NCBI GenBank assembly: GCA_023614405.1
Contig: CM042694.1
Coordinates: 353,604,010-353,668,009, forward strand
From: Avena insularis
Lineage: Eukaryota > Streptophyta > Magnoliopsida > Poales > Poaceae
Direction of reading: 5' to 3'
Length of the DNA stretch: 64,000 bases
The notes under the pieces are model-generated. The model had not been told where the DNA came from and did no database searches. It was given only the letters and a program-made list of their open reading frames with translations. Every line of letters begins with the position of its first letter. The first letter of the stretch is position 1. Both the position numbers and the translations under genes were made by a program. Positions 23,062-32,904 of this stretch are shown here, piece by piece.

Positions 23062-26000
23062 GAGTAACAATAGAAATTGGAATATTCTGAACTAGAATTT
23101 CAGAGGAATTAACTCTGAGAAGAAGTGGTTGGCATTAAAAAGTAAAATCATTGAATCTGAATGTGATATCATTTGTCTCCAAGAAACCAAGAGAGAAATC
23201 TTTGATATAAATTATTTAAAGAAATTCTGTCCAAATAAGTTTGACAGCTTTGACTTTCTACCTTCAATTGGTGCTTTTGGAGGGATCATCATCATATGGA
23301 ACAGTTCATTATTTAATGGAACCAGAGCATTCCAAAATGAATTCTCCACTTCTGTCACTTTCACCTCCCAACTATCTAACTACTCCTGGACTCTTACAAA
23401 TATCTATGGCCCATGTCAAGCTGATAGGAAAATTGACTTTTTGGACTGGTTTTCCAACATCATAATGCCTGATAATGTGGATTGGCTTGTCTTAGGAGAT
23501 TTTAATCTCATCAGAAGACTTACTGATAGAAATAAAAGTGGGGGTGACATTAATGACACTATGCTTTTTAATGAAGCTATCAGCAACCTGGGCCTTATTG
23601 AACTACCACTGAAAGGAAGGAAATTCACATGGAGTAACATGCAGAAAAACCCCCTTCTGGAAAGACTTGATTGGTTTTTTACTTCTAGCTCATGGACAAC
23701 CAAATATCCATATACTTTGGTTACCCCACTATCCAAGCCTACTTCTGATCACCTACCTTGTGTCATCTCTATTGGAACTAACATTCCCAAAGCACAAATA
23801 TTTAGATTTAAAAATTACTGACTTCATCATTCTGATTTTAGACAGATTGTGCAAAATGCCTGGAATATACCAGTGAATCACCAGGACTTGGCAAAAAGGA
23901 TATGTGCCAAGTTGAAAAATGTGAGGAGAGGCATCAAGATTTGGGCCAAGCAGTTACCATGCTTAAAAGACCAAATAGATAAGGTGAATGACACAATTGA
24001 CCTTATGGATCTACTTGAAGAGTCTACAACATTAACCATCAATGAATGGCACCTCAGAGATATTTTGAAATCACATATTATCTCTCTACTCCAGAATCAA
24101 AACGCCTATTGGAAACAAAGAGGAAAAATTAAATGGGTAAAACTAGGTGATGAAAATACAAAGTTTTTTTTCACTCCAAAGCTACCATCAACTATAGGCA
24201 CAATTATATATCAATGATCAAGAATGATAGTGGGCATGCATTTTTTAGTCACTATGACAAGGCTGATATACTATGGAATGATTTCAAAGCAAGAATGGGT
24301 ACATCAAACAAAACTGAGATGCTTTTCAACCTTGAAGATTTCTATGGAAATGGTATGACTGATGAGATGAAGAATTCACTTGAAAGGCTTTTTCTTGACA
24401 AAGAAATTGAGGAGGTTATATCTGATTTGCCAAATGACAAGTCCCCTGGGCCTAATGGTTTTAACAATGAATTTATCAAAAGCTGTTGGTCAACCATTGG
24501 AAATGATATCAAACTGCCGATCCATGACTTCTACAATGAGAAAGTCTCTCTTGAAAGCATCAACTCATCCTACATTACTCTCATTCCTAAAAATACATGC
24601 CCTTCTACCTCTGCTGATTTCAGACCAATATCCTTATTAAACTATGTGTTCAAAATCATTACCAAACTTCTTACAAACAGACTGCAATCTGTTATTCTAG
24701 AATTGGTGCATAAAAATCAATATGGTTTTCTCAATAATAGATCTATTCAGGATTGCCTTGGATGGGCATTTGAATACCTATTCCAGTGCCACAAATCAAA
24801 GGAGGAAATCCTAATTCTAAAACTTGATTTTGAGAAGGCATTTGATACAATTGATCAATCTGCCATCATAAATATCCTCAAAGCTGGAGGATTTGGCAGG
24901 AAATGGATCAAATGGATAGGAATGATTTTTGAATCTGGATCCTCTGAAATCCTTCTAAATGGGGTGCCTGGGAAAAAAATTCTACTATAGGAGAGGTGTG
25001 AGACAAGGAGACCCACTCTCACCACTACTTTTTGTTCTTGTTGCTGACCTACTACAATCTGTCTTGAATAAGGCCATGCACATGAATCTTCTGACCCCCC
25101 CCAATAGATGGACCTCCCAACAGTGATTTCCCTGTAATCCAATATGTTGACGATACATTGGTGGTACTTAAGGCAGATGCTCCTCAATTATTGTGCTTGA
25201 AAGCCCTGCTTGAAACATTTGCAAACTCCACTGGACTCAAAGTCAACTACTTGAAGTCTAGCATGATGCTAATAAATTTATGTAATGACAGGTTGATGCA
25301 TTTTGCTCAGACAATCAATTGTCAAACTGGCAGCCTCCCTTTCACCTATCTTGGATTGCCACTAAGCATTTCAAAACCATCCATGGAACACTTTCTGCCT
25401 ATTGTTCAAAGAGTTTAAAGAAGACTTTGTGGTATAGCTGATTTCTTGAACTATGGAGGAAAACTGCAACTGGTAAAATCTGTACTTTCCTCACTCCCTA
25501 TATTTTTCATGAGTTGTCTAGAGGTACCAATTGCCATCAAGGATCAAATTATAAAATACATGAGACATTGTCTTTGGAGAAAAAAGACTGAAGATGTTCA
25601 AGCCAAAGGACAAGCACTGGTATCTTGGGATAAAATCTATCGTCCTAAAAATCAAGGGGGTCTAGGAGTCCTAAACCTACAGATTCAAAATACTGCCCTC
25701 CTTCTAAAGAATCTGGACAAATTCTACAATCACCAGGACATCCCTTGGGTTCATCTCATTTGGGAAACCTACTACAAAAATGGAAAATTACCTGGAAGAA
25801 GCATGGAAGGATCATTCTGGTGGAAATCTCATATCATGTTAATTGATAATTTTAAAGGCATGGCTAAGTGCAATCTGAATTCAGGAAAGTCTGCCTATTT
25901 TTGGTCTGACCTTTGGCAAGATGAGTGCTTTATGAATAAATTCCCACATCTTCTGTCCTATGCTAAGACTTCAAATATCAGTGTACATGACTTCTTACAT

Positions 26001-26690
26001 GCTGATTTCTTGGAGGACAATTTTCACCTACCTCTTTCTCAACAAGCCTACTCTGAGTTTTTAATCATGGAAGAAAGATGCCAGGAAATCATGCTAACCA
26101 CTCATGGGGACATCCATGATAACTGGATTTACATTTGGGGGACAGATAAATTTGAAGTAAAAAAGGCCTACTCATCCATGATTGGCTACTCCCTATCACC
26201 TCCACACTTATCTTGATTATGGACATCCTCTTGTCAGAATAAATACAAATTCTTCTTCTGGCTTTTTCTTCTGGATAGACTGAATACAAGGAATCTTCTA
26301 AAAACAAAACAGTTCATCCTGCCTGACTACAACTGTGTAACTTCAAACTGTTACTTGGAAGAATCAGTTAACCATTTATTCTGGGAATGTACTTTTGCAA
26401 ACAAATGCTGGGACCATATTTACAGAAACAGAACTGCAAACTTACCAGGATTGGAAGCTATTTTAGACATCAAAGAAAAGTTACACTTGCCATTTGCAAT
26501 GGAAATCATTGTCATGGCTACCTGGGGTATCTGGATATGCAGAAATGAGAAGATATTTAATGACAAAAGACACACAATAGAAAGATGGAAAGCAATCTTC
26601 TATCAAGAGATGAGATGGATACAGTTCAGAATCAAAAGAAAATACAAGGAGAAATTCAAAACCTGGTTGAATCAACAATTAGATCAGGGA
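23062..26690 (+). pseudogene. LINE ORF2: endonuclease, reverse transcriptase, zf-RVT (broken)
   Basis: Start ATGAGTAAC at 23062, with WNILN just before the first stop. Endonuclease (23062 to about 23820): LQETKR, NIYGPC, LVLGDFNLI, SDHLPCVIS. Reverse transcriptase (about 24400-25400): [33 protein letters not shown] and an intact YVDD box (25143-25154), then FTYLGLPL and NYGGKL. zf-RVT at the C-terminus (26355-26690): NHLFWECTFANKCW and TWGIWICRNEKIF. Breaks: TAG for Trp at about 23095, TGA for Trp at 23820, an extra T in a T-run (about 24166), an extra A in an A-run (about 24977), a C-run indel (about 25098), TAA at 25416 and TGA for Trp at 26214. All key catalytic motifs seen are retained. 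Confidence 0.9.
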
Positions 26691-27726
26691 TAGAGTAGAT
26701 TTTCCCACTTCAGAGGTGGCTTTATATTTCCTGTTTTGATCTACCTTAGATCAATAGACTATCTGCATTTTATCTTTATAACATACTCATACCTTATAAT
26801 AAAAAAATTGCAGTGGGGATTCTCCCTACTGTTTCACCTCAAAAAAAATTAATTCAAAGAAACTCTAGATAGAAATTCCCCCAAATGAATGAGAGAGGAA
26901 GTGAAGATCTCGATTGGTGATGATGTAGATCGAGGCCTCCTCCTTCGATTCCCTAAAGATCAAAGCCTTCGGGTGGTTGAAAGTGGCGATCTCGTGTGGA
27001 ATCGATTTGAGTAGAGCTCAAATTTTTTGTTGGATCCAAGAGAGTCTGAAATGAAGATCTAATGGGGGTATTTGTACCCCCTCGCGAAAATCCATCATTG
27101 GAGCAAACTAGGGCTGGATAATATAGCCCAAGTTTGGCGGATAATCCGGCCAGGGCAAACCTCCGGCCTGGTACGAAGTATACAAGCCAAAAGTATGCCC
27201 CCTCTCTGCGTGACACGCCTCGAGTCCTTAGCAAAAATTCCCTACAGGCGGATTATCTGGCCCCTAGGAGGGGCGGATTATCTGTCTAGGGAAAAATGTC
27301 CGACCCTAGTCAGAGAATCCGGGGGAATCCTTCGTCGCCTCTCCACGTAACGCGTCTTGGATTCTTTTTGAAAATTCCCTAGGGTGGATTATCCGCCCCC
27401 CTTGGAGGGGTGGATTTTATCCGGCTTGGGTGAAATGTCCGGCCCTGGTTGGAGAATCCGGGGAATCCTCCCCCATACCGCGTGATGCACCTTAGCTCCC
27501 TTTGTCGATCGAGGCCGGGGCAAATAATCCGCCCTAGAACATCTGTTTTGCTAGATTTTTCTTTGTAGTTCTTTTTGGGGAAACACTACAACACTCAATA
27601 CACAATTAAATAATCCTTGATATTGTTATCTAACACACAAAACTACAGGGATCATAAAATGTTCTTTAAGTTGCGTCTCTTAAATCTCAACCTGAGTTGC
27701 GCCTTCTTCCCAGGACTTGGGTTTCC

Positions 27727-28050
27727 TCATGCTTTTGGTCGGGTTGAAGGGAGCCAATCCATATAACTAGCCCTCGACTGACTCATCCTTGACATAGAAC
27801 CATTTCTTCCGCCAATCTTGGACAAAGTCAACAAATTTGAGGTCAAAGTAGTTGACATCTTGACGGACATAGATGATAGCACCCCAACATCGTAGACAAA
27901 GGTCCTAGTCGCATTCTTGTTGACAGCAAAGAAGTGCTTCCATAGGCCCCAATGGGGATGGATCCCATGGAAACACTCACAGAGTGTGATGAAGCAGGAG
28001 AGATGGAGGATGGAATTTAGCGTGAGCTGGTAGAGCTGCACGCCATACAA
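27727..28050 (-). pseudogene. Transposase_28-type gag (putative gypsy type transposon), C-terminal piece
   Basis: The minus-strand frame from about 28045 reads YGVQLYQLTLNSILHLSCF then ITLCECFHGIHPHWGLWKHF, which is the core of Pfam PF04195 (Putative gypsy type transposon), a domain found in gag polyproteins of grass gypsy elements. After it the frame is basic and stops at 27727 (TGA), with plausible coding sense continuing to about 27640 in another frame. It joins to 32119-32331 across the Mutator-like insertion: the reading ..LPAHEFLR is followed by a few residues and then YGVQLYQL. Confidence 0.75.
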
Positions 28051-28055
28051 AAAAG

Positions 28056-28150
28056 GGGATTTCTATTTTCGTGCCCCTGGTTCGTTAGTTGTAGTCAGTT
28101 TTTCCCAGACACTTAACTTTTCCTCACTTTTGCCCCTCTCCTTCTCGGAA
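28056..28150 (+). repeat. left terminal inverted repeat of the MULE
   Basis: Pairs with 32014-32108. The inner part (GTTAGTTGTAGTCAGTTTTT) is echoed inside the element by several direct copies of an ACTCAGTTTTGCCCTC-like phrase (30075, 30119, 30550, 30590). Confidence 0.85.
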
Positions 28151-28198
28151 ACCCATCAAAGAGCTCGAACGACAGTTGCCATCAGGTTGACTATTGGC

Positions 28199-28380
28199 TG
28201 ACATGTGGAGCCGTGCGGTGTGGGACCACGTGGGGTCGTTTGGTCAGGAACGCGTCAAGCCTACGTGTGGGGCAGCACCATGTGGGACTGCGTGGGGCCG
28301 GTTTGTTGGGAATGCATTATTGGGGACGTGGTGTGGGACCATGTGGGGCGCGTTTGGTGGGTACGTGCACCTTGTTGCCT
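28199..28380. repeat. short GC-rich repeat near the left end of the MULE
   Basis: Three degenerate copies of a unit with GTGGGACCACGTGGGGYCG then TTTGGTSRGGAA (about 28217, 28280 and 28341), spaced about 60 bp. The plus-strand open frames across it are composition artefacts. Confidence 0.55.
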
Positions 28381-28754
28381 AAATTGGAAGTTTTCTTTTT
28401 ATTATTTTTATGATTGGCATTTTTAAGAGCACCTTTTCCCCCCTCTCTCGCTAAAATTTATGTTTTTTTGCCCAAAAAGGTAGCGAATCTAGAGAAGCTT
28501 CTCTCTTCTTTCATTGTTCCTTTTGGCCCTCGTTTTTTTCCCAATCTGTAGCAAATCTAGAGCAGCAAATCTAACTAGCACCATAAATACATTCAGTAAA
28601 TAGAGCAGATATAGAGAAACAACTAATATATGATATATATAGTATGGTACTTAACGAGGTTCGACAATTAGGCTCCTCAGTAGCAGCAGCGGACAAGTTC
28701 AACACAGACAATACAAAAGAAGCTGCTTTATAGCAGAGCAACAACATCACAAGA

Positions 28755-29760
28755 TCAGTGGCCCCTCATGGCCTCCGCCAGGAGGGCCTCTACCTCCTCC
28801 CTCTGGCACCTCCTCCACTTTTTGCTGCCCAGTCCCTTGACCTTGGGTGCCTTGGGTTTGATCTGGGGCATGTGAACCTCCTCAATGGCCACCTTCTGGA
28901 GGTTGCGGAGGTGAAGACCGAGCGCCTGGTGCTTGGCTCTAAACCCGTGGACGTTCACGGACTCGCTGTAGGTCCTCGTGTCCTTGGCATGCTTCACGAG
29001 GGAGTTGAAGTCGGTGACGTGGAGCCTCCTGGTGGTGCATAAGGGGCACCTGTAGACGTTGCCGATAAGAAGTTGTCGTACTGGTCGGACTTCAGCCTCC
29101 TCAGCACCTGACGAGTCTTGGTGTCCTTGGACTCATCGTCATTGTGGACGTCGCTGCTATCCTCCTGTTAGAAAAAACAGTATAGTGCAATAAGGACATG
29201 GTTGAGATACCTTGATTATCGGGATTGATTATTTGCATAAATTAACCGATTGAGATCCCCTGATTATTCCACAAATCTCAAACCAAATAGAATACTGATC
29301 CCAACTACGAACATGGGGATTCAAATATGAATAGGGGGATTCATCGAAATATGAGCATGGGGATTCATCAAAATACGAGATCTAACATAAGAGGTTTAGC
29401 TAATGTAAAAATACGAACAGTCGAACCCTAATAACATACGATCTAGCATCCAACGATGGGAATGGGGGAAGAACAAGGGAAGAAAACCCTAGTTACCTCC
29501 GACCATAGGTCGGTGATGCTGGTGTCATAGGGGTTCTCTGGCATGATGTAATCATCCTCCTTGTAGGGGTCCTAGCCGAGCAGGATCTACCCGAGACCGG
29601 CGCGGGCGTCCTCACCGGCGGCTACGGTGGAAGCGGGGATGGGGGTCTAGACGAGGACGACGGCTACCTTTGATGGCTCGACGGGGGCCTGTATGGGGAC
29701 TAGGGCCTCCTCGCTGGCGGTCTTGGAGGCGATGATGGCCACCACACCATTCTTCTCCAT
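28755..29760 (-). pseudogene. zf-XS-like (SGS3-related) two-exon gene inside the MULE, broken
   Basis: On the minus strand: a TATA-like sequence (29858-29866), ATG at 29760, exon 1 to 29497, an intron 29496-29165 with GT..AG ends (GTAACT..TAACAG), and exon 2 from 29164 to the stop at 28755. The join gives WSE-EDSSDV in frame. Exon 2 encodes LRRLKSDQYDN, then YRCPLCTTRR..LVKHAKD and RAKHQALGLHLRNL: the C-x2-C..H..H spacing and CP-C, L-HA, K-H-AL signatures of the zf-XS zinc finger found in SGS3-like plant RNA-silencing proteins. The tail is Lys/Arg-rich. Exon 1 has three TAG codons at sites that look like former CAG, and a small indel lies between YDN and YRCP (about 29070). Assignment by motif recall; function of this copy is unlikely. 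Confidence 0.55.
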
Positions 29761-29857
29761 AGCCGGCGTGGTTAGGGTTTTCTAGGGGGTTTGCAGAAGG
29801 TGATGGGACAGTGGAGACGGTTGAGTGAGCGAGTGATATATTAGTGAGAGTAAGGAG

Positions 29858-29866
29858 GCCTCTATA
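29858..29866 (-). promoter_or_regulatory. TATA-like box upstream of the MULE gene
   Basis: The minus strand reads CCTTTATAGAGGCC about 100 bp upstream of the ATG at 29760, with an AAACCCTAA-type leader just before the start codon. The spacing suits a plant promoter with a short 5' UTR, so the cargo may include its own promoter. Confidence 0.4.
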
Positions 29867-30827
29867 AAGGAGAAGGGAAGGGACATTTCGTTGCACCAGC
29901 GTGCACCGTGTAACCGAGTATGCTACTGCACCGTGCACGGCCACACGTGTCCGCTACCACCCCGTGCACCGTGACACGTGCTCCGTGAGTCACATTTTTT
30001 CCCTCGTGTCTAACCCTGGTGACTTAGTTGTTCTATGTTATACCCTTGAGTGTAACACTGGCAGTTTGGTTGTACTCAGTTTTGCCCTCCAGTACTAAAA
30101 CTGCCGTATGCAATATACTCAGTTTTACCCTCCAGTGGCTGGTCAATAGAGAGCCAACGAATGGGTTTTAGCTAGCTAATTGAGTCATTTTATGCACAAC
30201 AAATTCAAAAAGATCAAAATATAGTGGCATCTATCTAGGGAGTCTTATTATGTGACCTGCCACCATAAGAAATGTATATAAATCAAGTTTTAACCTAAAT
30301 CACCTCTTCTCAAATCACCTACTGTCTATGAAGGTTCATGGCTTTCTACTCAAGCCTCTTCCCAAAATATCCCTCCCCAAAACATAGTTTGTCTAAATGA
30401 GGCAATAATTGTCAAACTGATGTATATTTGAATTGCAAATATTTTGATGTATGCCAAGATGTAGTTTTTGTATAAAATACGCATTTTCCATTTTTAAAAT
30501 CTCTTTCTATTTTCTATTTGAATCGCTTTGTCAGTCTTGCCCTTGGTTTTTAAGTTCTACTCAGTTTTGCCCTTGGTTCTTAAGTTCTACTCAGTTTTCC
30601 CCTCTCTCTTAGTCATAATCTCTTACACCTATGCTCATCTTGGCTGCTATGCTCTAATTGGTTGAGATAGTTGTCACGCGGATCATGCCCACCAATCATT
30701 GATCCTTTGTGATAACACCTATATCTGTCAGGGGGCACCCCTCTATCCATGCAAAATAACGAGTTTGCCACCGGTACTTTAACTCCATAAACAAATGATT
30801 TTGAATATAATTTGAAGGGAAAGTGTT

Positions 30828-31616
30828 CAAAGGTGTATAATTTGTGCATTACATTCCACTCTATAAAAATGATAATATCTCAAGATTTTCTTAGCATAAT
30901 ATTATCACGTATTAAGTGTGATTTCAAAGAGTTCAAATGTGTATAATTTTCGTATATGCAAGTTTATACATTACATTCCACTCTATGAAAATGGGGAAGA
31001 AGATAATCTCTCAAATTTTTGCTAGCACATCATTATCATGTATTAAGTGTGATTTCACAGTGTTCAAAGGTTTGTAATTTTCATATACGCAAGTTTATGC
31101 ATTATATTTCACTACATGGAAATGATAAATGATCAGTATTTTATTAGCACAACATTATCATGTCCTAAGTGCGATTTCAAAGAGTTCAAAGGTGTATAAT
31201 TTTCGTATATGCAAGTTTATGCATTGCATTCCACTATATGAAAATGATAATCTCTCAAGATTTTTTAACACAACATTACCACGTATTAAGTGCGATTTCA
31301 AAAAGTTCAAATATATATAATTTTCGTATATACAATATGCATTATATTCCACTCTATGAAAATGGGGGAAAATGATAATCTCTCAAAATTTTGTTAGTAC
31401 ATAATTATCACGTATTAGTGTGATTTCATAGTGTTCAAAGGTTTATAATTTTCGCATATGCAAGTTTATACATTACATTCCACTCTATGAAAATGATAAT
31501 CTCTCAAGATTTTCGTAGGACAACATTATCACGTATTAAGTGCGATTTCAAAGAGTTCAAATATGTATAATTTTCATATATGCAAGTTTATGCATTACAT
31601 TTCACTATATAAAAAT
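30828..31616. repeat. satellite-like array, about 123-bp units with a three-unit higher-order period
   Basis: Seven units start at about 30828, 30928, 31058, 31181, 31302, 31431 and 31553. Each starts with G(T/A)GTTCAAAGG-TATAATTTTCG, then ATGCAAGTTTATRCATTACATTCCACT and ATTATCACGTATTAAGTG. Units 2 and 5, 3 and 6, and 4 and 7 share private variants, giving a period of about 373 bp. AT-rich; open frames through it are artefacts. Confidence 0.85.
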
Positions 31617-31810
31617 GAAGCTACACAAAGGGCCACCATCGCCGGAGAAGGGCCACCGTCGCCGGAGAAGAAGAAGAAAGGGGAGGCAACAACACGAGCG
31701 CGGGGCTGGCTCGGGTCACATCTTGCAACGCCAACCTGGGTAAGCGTGGGTCCGACGCTCACGTGGATAAGCTGTGGGTCCGATGCTAATCTAGATAAGT
31801 GGAGAGAGGT

Positions 31811-31978
31811 GTCCACTACGGGAACGAACTGAAGACGGCCCCACTTGTCAGCATATAACGACAAGGGTCCACAATGGGACCCGATAGAACGCGACCCTAC
31901 TTGTCAGTACGTAACGGCGAGGGTCCACTACAGGACCCGACTGAACGCGCCCCCACTTGTCAGCACGTAACGGCAAGA
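31811..31978. repeat. 56-bp GC-rich tandem repeat, three units
   Basis: Units start at 31811, 31867 and 31923, each GTCCACWAYRGGAMC..GAACGCG..CCACTTGTCAG..TAACGGCRAG. It lies just inside the right TIR of the MULE, opposite the GC-rich repeats at the left end. Confidence 0.85.
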
Positions 31979-32013
31979 CTGACGGACATCGAGTTTTTAG
32001 ACCTTGTGAGAGT

Positions 32014-32108
32014 TTCGTAGAAGGAGATGGGCAGAAGGGAGAAAAATTTAAGCGGCTAGGGAAAACTGAGTATAACTAATGAACCGTGGGCACGAAAATA
32101 GAAATCCC
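32014..32108 (-). repeat. right terminal inverted repeat of the MULE
   Basis: Ends GGCACGAAAATAGAAATCCC at 32108, the inverse of the left end, and is followed by the 10-bp duplication TACAAAAAAG (32109-32118). Confidence 0.85.
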
Positions 32109-32118
32109 TACAAAAAAG

Positions 32119-32331
32119 GAGCACACGAAGAAATTCGTGAGCAGGAAGTGAAAGACCACGGAAAAGGAAGGAGAAGAACATTACCCACCAGACCTTCGTG
32201 GGTACGGATGTTACCTCATCACCGGGAAGCTTCAATGAGTTCTCCTTCAGGAGTCCGATCTCCTGGGCCTCGCGCAGGTCCCACATAGTGATTCACGATG
32301 GGGTCCATCCGATAACCTTCGGCTTGGCCAC
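32119..32331 (-). pseudogene. Transposase_28-type gag, N-terminal piece
   Basis: ATG at 32331 gives MVAKPKVIGWTPS, then an in-frame TGA, then ITMWDLREAQEIGLL and LPGDEVTSVPTK..VMFFSFLFRGLSLPAHEFLR. This is the N-terminal half of the PF04195 region, truncated by the Mutator-like element at 32118. The early TGA and the insertion make it non-functional. Confidence 0.7.
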
Positions 32332-32904
32332 CATGGCATCAGCGACGGAGCTAGCTCCTTTGCTTCTCCGCATGGAGATGGCATCAAAGGTGTTGGAATA
32401 CGAGCAAGTGGGCACAAGCACTAGGAGCAGCAATGGAGCAGATGTGTTGTGAGGAAGAAGAAGATATCCATCAGCGGAGGGGAGAATGATCAGTAAAAAT
32501 CCCCTCCGGCGCTTATAAAGTAACTATGGGAGTGTAGAGCCGTTGGATCTAGGCAACGTATCGTCTGGGTCAAATCCGGGTTGATACGTGTTTGCAGATT
32601 ATGAAGTATCAGCCGTAATGGGCACTAATTACCACGGTAATTTCGGGAGAAAATCACGTGTCCCCTCAATTTTCGTGCGGCATGGGGTCGTGCGGTCAAA
32701 CCCACCGCTGACATGCCGCCCACACGTCATCAGCCTGCATCATGGGCTCACCACTGAAATGTCCCATCGTATCCTCTCCAACATAACTGAAGCACACCGT
32801 CATCATCAACAATGATGTCATGAGCAATGACGAAAAAGCATTGGGTGTGTCAGTGAAGAACTCGAATAAACTGTAGATTCAAGGACCGAGAGGAGCATTT
32901 CCTT

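Larger units (their letters stand above)
19469..26850 (+). mobile_element. L1-like LINE, plus strand, 14-bp TSD
   Basis: A full-length non-LTR element of 7.4 kb flanked by AATTCAAAGAAACT (19455-19468 and 26851-26864), with an A-tail at 26841-26848. It has a GC-rich 5' UTR (19469-19562), ORF1 (19563-22870), an intergenic stretch (22871-23061), ORF2 (23062-26690) and a 3' UTR of about 150 bp. It inserted into the copia LTR. It is less decayed than the minus-strand LINE, with a modest number of stops and single-base indels, so it is probably younger. Confidence 0.92.
4047..27590 (-). mobile_element. copia-type LTR retrotransposon, minus strand, host of two LINE insertions
   Basis: On the minus strand the order is LTR (about 27590-18969, split by a LINE), PBS (18959-18948), gag (18602-16629), protease region, GAG-pre-integrase and integrase (16245-15430), linker, and reverse transcriptase (about 4900-4047). 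The integrase-before-RT order is diagnostic of copia. The linker is split by a minus-strand LINE (5096-14786) and the LTR by a plus-strand LINE (19469-26850); both have matching TSDs, so the copia parts on either side belong together. RNase H and the 3' LTR must lie left of the window, beyond the insertion at 4046. Outer boundary at 27590 is judged from a TG/CA end only (plus or minus about 60 bp). Confidence 0.8.
18969..27590 (-). repeat. 5' LTR of the copia element, split by a LINE
   Basis: LTR parts are 18969-19468 and 26851-27590 (about 1.2 kb together), separated by the plus-strand LINE with a 14-bp TSD. The outer part contains at least seven copies of a motif with GGATAATCC or GGATTATCC at its core (27111-27535). 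The outer end is placed at ..ACACTACA (27590), but a CA further out, up to about 27647, cannot be excluded. The other LTR lies outside the window. Confidence 0.65.
28056..32108. mobile_element. Mutator-like element (MULE) with internal gene, 10-bp TSD
   Basis: Terminal inverted repeats begin GGGATTTCTATTTTCGTGCC at both ends and can be followed for about 95 bp (28056-28150 and 32014-32108) at roughly 80 percent identity by eye. The flanks are TACAAAAAAG on both sides (28046-28055, 32109-32118); 9-11 bp duplications with long TIRs fit Mutator-like elements. Excision in silico rejoins the Transposase_28 gag. It carries no mudrA-type transposase. The cargo is a two-exon gene on the minus strand (29760-28755), GC-rich short repeats near both ends, and a satellite-like array (about 30828-31616). 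Confidence 0.87.

Noticed and set aside
28194..28426. Three overlapping plus-strand frames rich in Trp, Gly and Cys
   Set aside because: They follow a degenerate GC-rich tandem repeat in the MULE; no conserved domain and no promoter.
30828..31616. CRISPR-like array
   Set aside because: Units are long, AT-rich and continuous without unique spacers, and the context is a plant transposon.
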